This document shows, piece by piece, positions 7,763 through 12,832 of a stretch of DNA of 19,109 nucleotides; the stretch's first letter is position 1; every line of letters starts with the position of its first letter. The stretch comes from Planctomycetota bacterium (GTDB lineage: Bacteria > Planctomycetota > B15-G4): assembly GCA_020638905.1 (NCBI GenBank), contig JACKHP010000043.1:1-19109 (forward strand). Direction: 5' to 3'. The translations under genes were made by a program, and so were the position numbers. Under the pieces are notes generated by a model, which did no database searches, was not told the DNA's origin, and worked only from the letters and a program-made list of their open reading frames with translations.

Positions 7763-9690
7763 GCGACGCCGACCGCTACACCGAGAACCGCGTCGGCGGC
7801 GCCCAGGACCGCCTCCTGCTGAAGCGCATGCTGGCCTTCGCGCGTCCGCACGCCAAGGCCCTCGCGGCCACGATCGTGCTGCTCGTGTCCGGGCTCCTGC
7901 TGCGACTCGCCGGCCCCTGGATCGTGCGCGCCGTGATCGACGGTCCGGTCGCCGAAGCCCGCCGCACGCGCGGTACGCCGCAGTTCGACCAGGACGCCCT
8001 GCTCGCCGAGGTGACCCGCTGGGGCGTGGTCTTCCTCGCGGTCACGCTGGCCTTCGCGCTCAGCCTCGTCGCGCGCGAGTGGCTGATGAACCGCACCGGC
8101 CAGCGCATCGTGCTCGCCATCCGCAACACGCTCTTCCACCACACGCTGCGCCTGCCGGTCTCGTGGTTCGACAAGCACCACGTGGGCTGGACGGTGACGC
8201 GCACCACGAGCGACGTCGACGCGCTCAGCGAGCTGTTCACCACCGGCGTGGCCACGATCGCCTACGACATCATGACCATCGTCGTGGTGATCGTGGTGCT
8301 CATGACGGTCAGTCCGTCGCTGGCGCTCGTCACGCTGCTCATCCTGCCGGCGATGGTCTTCGTCTCGTTCCGCTTCCGGCTCAACGCGCGCATGGCGTAC
8401 CGCGCCACGCGCCACTCGCTGAGCCAGCTCAACGGCTTCCTGCAGGAGCGCCTGACAGGGCTCGACGTGGTGCACCTGTTCCGACGCGAGCGCGCCTCCG
8501 AGGAGCGCTTCGCCGAGCTGAACCGGCAGTACTACGACGACAACATGGTCACGGTGAAGCACTTCTCGCTGTTCTTCCCCGTGGTCGACTCGCTGAGCTG
8601 GGCCGTGCGCGTCGGCACCATCGTCTGGGGCAGCTGGCTGGTGCTGGGCGGTTCGCTCAGCCTGGGCGACTTCGTGATGTTCTGGATGCTGCTCGACTAC
8701 GTCTTCGAGCCGATCCGCGAGCTGGCCGAACGCTACAACGTGCTGCAGTCGGCGATGGCTGCGGGCGAGCGCATCTTCGGCATCCTCGACGCGGCCGGCG
8801 AGCGCGGCGCGCTGTCGCTCGAGGACGAGATCGCGGCCGCCGACGAGGTCGCGCGGCGCGCAGCCGACGACACGGGCGGCACGCCCTCGCTCGTCCCCGC
8901 GGCGGTGGTCGCGCACGCGACACCGCGTCCCCCGCGCGGGACGTCGTCCCGCGACGAGCCGGCGGTCGTCTTCGAGCACGTCTCGTTCGGCTACGTCCCG
9001 GGCGAGGACGTGCTGCATGACGTCTCGTTCGAGATCAGGCCCGGGCAGCGCGTGGCCGTGGTGGGACACACCGGCGCCGGCAAGACCACGCTCGTCGGCC
9101 TGCTGTGCCGCTTCTACGAGTGCGACCGCGGCAGGATCTCCGTCGGCGGACGCGACGTGCGCGAACTCGAGCACGACGACCTGCGGCGCCGCATCGCCAT
9201 CGTGCAGCAGGACGTCTTCCTGTTCAGCGACACGATCGACGCGAACATCCGCCTGGGCGATCCGTCGTTGCCGCGCGAGCGCGTGGCGGCCATGGCCGGC
9301 GCGGTGAACGCCGACCGCTTCATCGAACGCCTGCCCGAGGGCTACGCCACGCGCCTGCTCGAACGCGGCAGCAACCTCTCGTCGGGACAGCGCCAGCTCC
9401 TCGCCTTCGCCCGCGCGCTGGCCGCCGATCCCGAGATCCTCGTGCTCGACGAGGCCACCTCGTCCGTCGACAGCGAGACCGAAGCCTGGATCGAGGACGC
9501 CACCGCCACGCTCATGCGCGGCCGCACCAGCCTCGTCATCGCGCACCGCCTCTCGACGATCGTCGGCGCCGACCTGATCCTCGTCATGCACAAGGGCCGG
9601 CTGCACGAGCAGGGGACGCACGACGAGCTGCTCGCGCAGCGCGGCCTGTACCACAAGCTCTACCACCTGCACCTGGCCGGCGCGCACTGA
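7759..9690 (+). CDS. ABC exporter half-transporter with canonical catalytic Glu (MdlB-like)
   Basis: This is a 643-residue partner of the preceding half-transporter. The membrane domain with six helices spans about residues 20-335 (SWFDKHHVGWTVTRTTSDVD is the typical intracellular coupling segment). The ATPase has Walker A GHTGAGKTT (436-444), Q-loop QQDVFLF, signature LSSGQ (540-544), Walker B ILVLDE with catalytic E565, and H-loop IAHR. In a head-to-tail dimer its LSSGQ faces the degenerate Walker motifs of the partner. The partner's canonical LSGGQ completes the active site here. This is the standard division of labour in heterodimeric exporters. The linker between the membrane and ATPase domains (about 342-399) is unusually long, Ala/Arg/Pro-rich and probably disordered. 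Start: GTG at 7759 overlaps the upstream stop. The gene closes the operon at a convergent hairpin. Confidence 0.92.
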   Translation: MSDADRYTENRVGGAQDRLLLKRMLAFARPHAKALAATIVLLVSGLLLRLAGPWIVRAVIDGPVAEARRTRGTPQFDQDALLAEVTRWGVVFLAVTLAFALSLVAREWLMNRTGQRIVLAIRNTLFHHTLRLPVSWFDKHHVGWTVTRTTSDVDALSELFTTGVATIAYDIMTIVVVIVVLMTVSPSLALVTLLILPAMVFVSFRFRLNARMAYRATRHSLSQLNGFLQERLTGLDVVHLFRRERASEERFAELNRQYYDDNMVTVKHFSLFFPVVDSLSWAVRVGTIVWGSWLVLGGSLSLGDFVMFWMLLDYVFEPIRELAERYNVLQSAMAAGERIFGILDAAGERGALSLEDEIAAADEVARRAADDTGGTPSLVPAAVVAHATPRPPRGTSSRDEPAVVFEHVSFGYVPGEDVLHDVSFEIRPGQRVAVVGHTGAGKTTLVGLLCRFYECDRGRISVGGRDVRELEHDDLRRRIAIVQQDVFLFSDTIDANIRLGDPSLPRERVAAMAGAVNADRFIERLPEGYATRLLERGSNLSSGQRQLLAFARALAADPEILVLDEATSSVDSETEAWIEDATATLMRGRTSLVIAHRLSTIVGADLILVMHKGRLHEQGTHDELLAQRGLYHKLYHLHLAGAH

Positions 9691-9715
9691 GCGCGCGTGC
9701 ACGGCGCGGCGCTCA
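9688..9715. terminator. Convergent hairpin carrying both stop codons
   Basis: The arms TGAGCGC (9688-9694) and GCGCTCA (9709-9715) pair around a 14-base GC-rich loop. The left arm begins with the TGA of the plus-strand ABC gene. The right arm ends with the complement of the TGA of the minus-strand gene. The position between two convergent genes suggests a bidirectional transcript end, though no T-run is present. Confidence 0.4.
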
Positions 9716-10066
9716 GGTGAACGGGTCGACGCGCGGCATGGCGCGTCCGCAGTAGAGGCAACTCGTGCGCTTGGCGCCGTTCTTGCGCCCGCACTCGGGG
9801 CAGGCCCGCGGGCCGGAGTTCAGCCGTCCGTCGAGGCTGCCGTCGCGCAGATCGAGGTGCATGATGCGCTTGAGCAGCTCGTCGTCGTCGAACGCGCCGG
9901 ACTCCTTGAGCAGCTCCCACAGCGCGGCGCAGGCCAGGGTCAGCCGTTCGACGCTCTGCTCGAGCTGCTCGACCGCGCGCTGGGCGCTCGCCGCGTCGCG
10001 CCAGGCCTCGTTCACGAGGCGCCGCGACTGCGCGATCTGCAACCACTGGAAGACGTCGGTCAGCAT
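9713..10066 (-). CDS. Small protein with helical N terminus and C-terminal zinc ribbon
   Basis: This 117-residue protein is not recognised as a named family. Residues 1-75 are predicted helical and probably coiled-coil (MLTDVFQWLQIAQSRRLVNEA, then AQRAVEQLEQSVERL...). The C terminus has C89-x2-C92-x10-C103-x2-C106 (ACPECGRKNG...TSCLYCGR), a zinc-ribbon or rubredoxin-like knuckle. There is no signal peptide or membrane span, so it is probably cytoplasmic. Zinc ribbons of this size often mediate protein or nucleic-acid contacts. The start at 10066 is chosen because GGGAGGAG lies just upstream on the minus strand; in-frame codons further upstream would give an Arg/Gly-rich, implausible extension. 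It is transcribed alone and divergently from the Nramp-like gene. Confidence 0.75.
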   Translation of the reverse strand: MLTDVFQWLQIAQSRRLVNEAWRDAASAQRAVEQLEQSVERLTLACAALWELLKESGAFDDDELLKRIMHLDLRDGSLDGRLNSGPRACPECGRKNGAKRTSCLYCGRAMPRVDPFT

Positions 10067-10071
10067 GTGGG

Positions 10072-10079
10072 CTCCTCCC
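10072..10079 (-). promoter_or_regulatory. Ribosome binding site GGGAGGAG (minus strand)
   Basis: Read on the minus strand, GGGAGGAG lies five bases before the ATG at 10066. It is the strongest Shine-Dalgarno match I see in the window and decides the start of the zinc-ribbon gene. Confidence 0.75.
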
Positions 10080-10100
10080 GCGATTCCATCGGACGCGTCC

Positions 10101-10106
10101 ATGCTA
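10101..10106 (-). promoter_or_regulatory. -10-like hexamer TAGCAT for the zinc-ribbon gene
   Basis: TAGCAT on the minus strand lies 34 bases before the start at 10066. The 10067-10248 spacer has only two TA steps, and this is one of them. No -35 match is seen. The leader would be about 25 bases and carries the ribosome binding site. Confidence 0.3.
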
Positions 10107-10208
10107 CCGCCGGACAGCTCCCGCACGCCCCACGCCACGCCGTCGCCGGACCCGCGACCCCGCGCCTGCGCCGCCGCTCGCCCACGCCCGCGGGCCGCGA
10201 GCGGCGTG

Positions 10209-10214
10209 TACCAT
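10209..10214 (+). promoter_or_regulatory. -10-like hexamer TACCAT for the Nramp-like gene
   Basis: TGTACCAT contains the second of the only two TA steps in this 182-base divergent spacer. It sits about 35 bases before the GTG at 10249, with the ribosome binding site between. The -35 region is not recognisable. Confidence 0.3.
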
Positions 10215-10234
10215 CGCGCCACCGTCCGTCCCCC

Positions 10235-10240
10235 GAGGAG
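10235..10240 (+). promoter_or_regulatory. Ribosome binding site GAGGAG
   Basis: GAGGAG lies eight bases before the GTG at 10249 and supports that non-ATG start. Confidence 0.65.
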
Positions 10241-10248
10241 TCGCCCCC

Positions 10249-11505
10249 GTGCGCACCAGGGATCTGCTGCCCGGACTGCTCGTCGCGGCCACCGGCGTGG
10301 GTGCCGGCGACCTCGTGACCGCCAGCCTGGCCGGATCGGAACTCGGCACGTCGCTGCTGTGGGCCGCGCTGCTCGGCGGCGCGCTCAAGTTCGCGCTCAA
10401 CGAGGGCCTCGCGCGCTGGCAGCTCGCGAGCGGACGCACCCTGCTCGCCGGCTGGACGGAGCACCTCGGCGCGCCGGTTCGCCTGGCCTTCCTCGCGTAC
10501 CTCGTGCTCTGGTCGTTCGTGGTCGGCGGCGCGCTCGTGAGCGCGTGCGGCGTGGCGGGCCAGGCGCTGTTGCCGTTCGACGACGCGCACCTGGGACGCA
10601 TCGCGTGGGGCGTCGCGCACGCGCTGGTCGGCCTGGCGCTCGTGCGCCGCGGCGGACTCCGAAGCTTCGAGCGCGTCATGGCCGCGTGCATCGCGCTCAT
10701 GACGTTGACCGTCTTCGCCACGGCGCTCGCCACGCGCCCCGACCCGGGCGAACTCGTCGCGGGACTCGTCCCCCACGTGCCCGCGGGCGGCGCGGGCTGG
10801 ACGCTGGGCGTGCTGGGCGGCGTGGGCGGCACCGTGACCCTGCTCGGCTATGGCTACTGGATCGCCGAGCACGGCCGCGACGACCTACTGGCGTTGCGCA
10901 CCTGCCGCGTCGACCTGGCCGTGGGCTACGCGCTCACCGCGCTCTTCGGCGCGGCCATGATCGTGATCGGCGCGCGCCTGCACCTCGGCGGCTCGGGCGC
11001 CGGCGTCGCGCTGGCGCTGGCCGACGAGCTCTCAGCCGTGCTGGGTGCCCCCGGGCGCTGGATCTTCCTGCTCGGCTTCTGGAGCGCCGTGGCGTCGAGC
11101 CTGCTGGGCGTGTTGCAGGTCGTCCCGTACCTGTTCGCCGACACGCTGCGCGGCGCGGGCGCACCCAGATCGCGCCGCATCGACGCGTCGGGCGACGCCC
11201 TGGCCAGGGAGCCTTGCGCGCGCGATCTCTCGCGCACGCGCGTGTACCGCGTGTCCCAGGTGCTGCTGGCCCTCGCTCCCCTGCCGCTGCTGCTGGGCAC
11301 GGTGCGTCAGGTCGCGCTGGTCTACGCCGTGGCCGGCGCGCTGTTCATGCCGTTCCTGGCCGGGACGCTGCTCGTCATGACGAACCGCCCGGCCTGGATC
11401 GGCGAGCGCGGCCGTTCGGGTCGGCTCGCGAACGGCGCCCTGCTGCTCACCCTTCTGCTCTTCCTGTGGCAGGCTGCCGCCGAGCTGCTCGCGCGCCTGG
11501 GCTGA
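10249..11505 (+). CDS. Atypical Nramp-family divalent metal transporter
   Basis: This is a 418-residue polytopic inner-membrane protein with about ten to eleven hydrophobic helices, in keeping with the Nramp (LeuT-fold) family. The opening PGLLVAATGVGAGDLVTASLAGSELG aligns with Nramp helix 1. The metal-binding DPGN is replaced by GAGD (residues 18-21). The helix-6 region reads GGVGGTVTLLGYGYWIAEHG in place of the usual MPH motif. Both direct metal-coordination motifs therefore differ from MntH/DMT1, so Mn/Fe transport should not be assumed. The fold assignment is by overall pattern; substrate and coupling ion are unknown. A loop near residues 303-325 (PRSRRIDASGDAL...) is polar and longer than expected. 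The start is GTG with GAGGAG upstream. It is divergent from the zinc-ribbon gene and probably monocistronic. Confidence 0.82.
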   Translation: MRTRDLLPGLLVAATGVGAGDLVTASLAGSELGTSLLWAALLGGALKFALNEGLARWQLASGRTLLAGWTEHLGAPVRLAFLAYLVLWSFVVGGALVSACGVAGQALLPFDDAHLGRIAWGVAHALVGLALVRRGGLRSFERVMAACIALMTLTVFATALATRPDPGELVAGLVPHVPAGGAGWTLGVLGGVGGTVTLLGYGYWIAEHGRDDLLALRTCRVDLAVGYALTALFGAAMIVIGARLHLGGSGAGVALALADELSAVLGAPGRWIFLLGFWSAVASSLLGVLQVVPYLFADTLRGAGAPRSRRIDASGDALAREPCARDLSRTRVYRVSQVLLALAPLPLLLGTVRQVALVYAVAGALFMPFLAGTLLVMTNRPAWIGERGRSGRLANGALLLTLLLFLWQAAAELLARLG

Positions 11506-11654
11506 CGGTGCCCGGCCGAGGCGTCCTCAACTCGCCCCGCGCGGCTGCCGATGAGCCGACGAGGAACCCGTGATCCGATGTCGCGGGCACAGGGGTCCGC
11601 GGTCGGCCCACGCTCTGCGCCGCCACGCACGAGGCCCCGCCGGAGGACCGCACC
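11506..11654 (+). other. Spacer with no recognisable promoter
   Basis: This 149-base spacer contains no TA dinucleotide at all, so no -10-like hexamer of the type seen elsewhere here can be drawn. The only signal I see is the ribosome binding site at its end. The following gene may be read through from the Nramp-like gene or use another promoter type. Confidence 0.5.
11642..11646 (+). promoter_or_regulatory. Ribosome binding site GGAGG
   Basis: GGAGG lies eight bases before the ATG at 11655 and supports that start. Confidence 0.65.
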
Positions 11655-12002
11655 ATGACCGACCACGATCAAGACCACGAAGCCCTCATGCGGCGCCGCA
11701 ATCGCGAGGGCATGGAGTCCCTCTCGCCGCGGGAACGCCATGCCCTGTTCACCTGTCCCGAGTGCAGCGTGCGCCTCGAGCGCCTGCAGCAGTCGATCGG
11801 CGAGCTGATGGATTTCGCGGACATGCACCGCACCGGCGACCTCGAGCTGATCGAGGACGCCCCGCCGCCGCCGCCGCCGCGCGAGGCGCGTCCCCCGGCC
11901 TGGATGAACCAGAGCGAGGGGCGCCGGCCGCGCGACTGGAGCGTGGTCATCGCGGTCATGCTGGTGGCCATCGTGCTGGCCGCCGCCGCCATCGTGATCT
12001 GA
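11655..12002 (+). CDS. Small tail-anchored protein with anti-sigma-like (zf-HC2-like) motif
   Basis: This is a 115-residue protein. Residues 18-45 read EGMESLSPRERHALFTCPEC... and recall the zinc-binding anti-sigma domain (zf-HC2), in which 'L..eEr...H...C..C' precedes a helix. Here the spacing is H29-x4-C34-x2-C37, one residue longer than the classical H-x3-C-x2-C. The match is suggestive only. A hexaproline run and a Pro-rich linker (about 68-82) follow. One hydrophobic helix (about 94-115) ends the protein, so the N terminus would face the cytoplasm as in membrane-bound anti-sigma factors. No sigma factor gene is nearby. The ATG is supported by GGAGG. It ends at a hairpin shared with the convergent BtuF-like gene. 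Confidence 0.75.
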   Translation: MTDHDQDHEALMRRRNREGMESLSPRERHALFTCPECSVRLERLQQSIGELMDFADMHRTGDLELIEDAPPPPPPREARPPAWMNQSEGRRPRDWSVVIAVMLVAIVLAAAAIVI

Positions 12003-12021
12003 GCGCCGGAGGCCGGCCTCA
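12000..12021. terminator. Convergent hairpin carrying both stop codons
   Basis: TGAGCGCCGG (12000-12009) pairs with CCGGCCTCA (12013-12021). The stem has nine pairs, one bulged C and a three-base loop. The left arm starts with the TGA of the plus gene and the right arm ends with the complement of the TGA of the minus gene. A perfect 12-bp palindrome, GAGGCCGGCCTC, occupies 12009-12020. It is the stronger of the two such hairpins here. There is no T-run. Confidence 0.5.
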
Positions 12022-12831
12022 GCGCAGCAGGGTCGCCAGCGGCCCGTCGCGGAACGCGAGCAGGTACGGCAGCGCCCGCGCGAGCCGCGCCCCGTGCCAG
12101 CTGCAGTGCTCGCCGTCGATCGGCAGGGCGCGCGCCGCGAGCGGTCCGAGCGCCGAGGCATCGTCGCTCGTGAACGCGTACGGTTCGGACGACAGCAGCA
12201 CGACGTCGGGATCGGCGGCTACGAGCTCGTCGAGCCTGAAGCGCGGGTAGCGCTCGGCCTCCCGCGCCGGCGCCACGTTGCGTCCCCCGGCCTCGGCCAG
12301 CAACGCCGCGATGTACGTGTCGTCCCCGGCCGCCATCCACGGGTCCTTCCAGATCAGGTAGGCGTACGTGAAGGGACGCCCCGTCGCGCACTCGCGCAGC
12401 GCGTCGCGCGCGCTCGCGATCGCGTCGCACAGCGCGGCGCCCGCGGCGCGCGCGTCCAGCAGCTCGGACATGGCACGCAGGTCGTCCAACGCCCCGTCGA
12501 CGCCGCGCGGGAACGCCACCCACAGCGGGGCCAGGGCGCGCAGCGCGGGCCACAGCGCCGGCCGGTTCTCCTCCTCGTTGGCGAGCACGAGGTCGGGACG
12601 CAGCGCGGCGATGCGCGCGAGGTCGGGTGCCTTCGTGCCGCCCACGTCCGGCAGCGCGTCGACCTGCGGCCGCGGGTGGATGCAGTAGCGCGTACGCCCC
12701 ACGACGCGCTCGCCGCGGCCGAGGACGAAGCACGTCTCGGTGGTCGAGGGCACGAGCGAGACGATGCGCGTGGGCGGCCCGTCGAGCTGCAGGTGGCGTC
12801 CTGTGCCGTCGACCAGGTCGAGGACGCCCAC
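12019..12831 (-). CDS. BtuF-like helical-backbone metal/cobalamin receptor, no signal peptide
   Basis: This is a 270-residue protein of the class III substrate-binding family (Peripla_BP_2, as in BtuF and FhuD). The N-terminal lobe starts at once with RIVSLVPSTTETCFVLGRGERVVGRTRYC, the typical BtuF opening. LARIAALRPDLVLANEEEN and LVAADPDVVLLSSEPYAF are the paired strand-turn motifs of the two lobes, and ALLAEAGGRNVAP is the usual closing element. These proteins normally sit in the periplasm and hand cobalamin or chelated metal to an ABC importer. No signal peptide or lipobox is present, and no BtuC/BtuD genes are in the window. A cytoplasmic or sensing role is therefore possible. The GTG at 12831 follows the sulfatase stop with one base between (TGAGGTG), so it is the last gene of the operon. 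Confidence 0.85.
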   Translation of the reverse strand: MGVLDLVDGTGRHLQLDGPPTRIVSLVPSTTETCFVLGRGERVVGRTRYCIHPRPQVDALPDVGGTKAPDLARIAALRPDLVLANEEENRPALWPALRALAPLWVAFPRGVDGALDDLRAMSELLDARAAGAALCDAIASARDALRECATGRPFTYAYLIWKDPWMAAGDDTYIAALLAEAGGRNVAPAREAERYPRFRLDELVAADPDVVLLSSEPYAFTSDDASALGPLAARALPIDGEHCSWHGARLARALPYLLAFRDGPLATLLR

Positions 12832-12832
12832 C

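Noticed and set aside
1684..9702. Long minus-strand open frames opposite the radical SAM, peptidase and ABC genes
   Set aside because: They are His/Arg/Glu-rich mirror frames caused by strong third-position GC. None shows a recognisable domain.
11862..11880. CCG trinucleotide run as a microsatellite
   Set aside because: It is in frame and encodes the hexaproline linker of the tail-anchored protein, so it is adequately explained as coding sequence.
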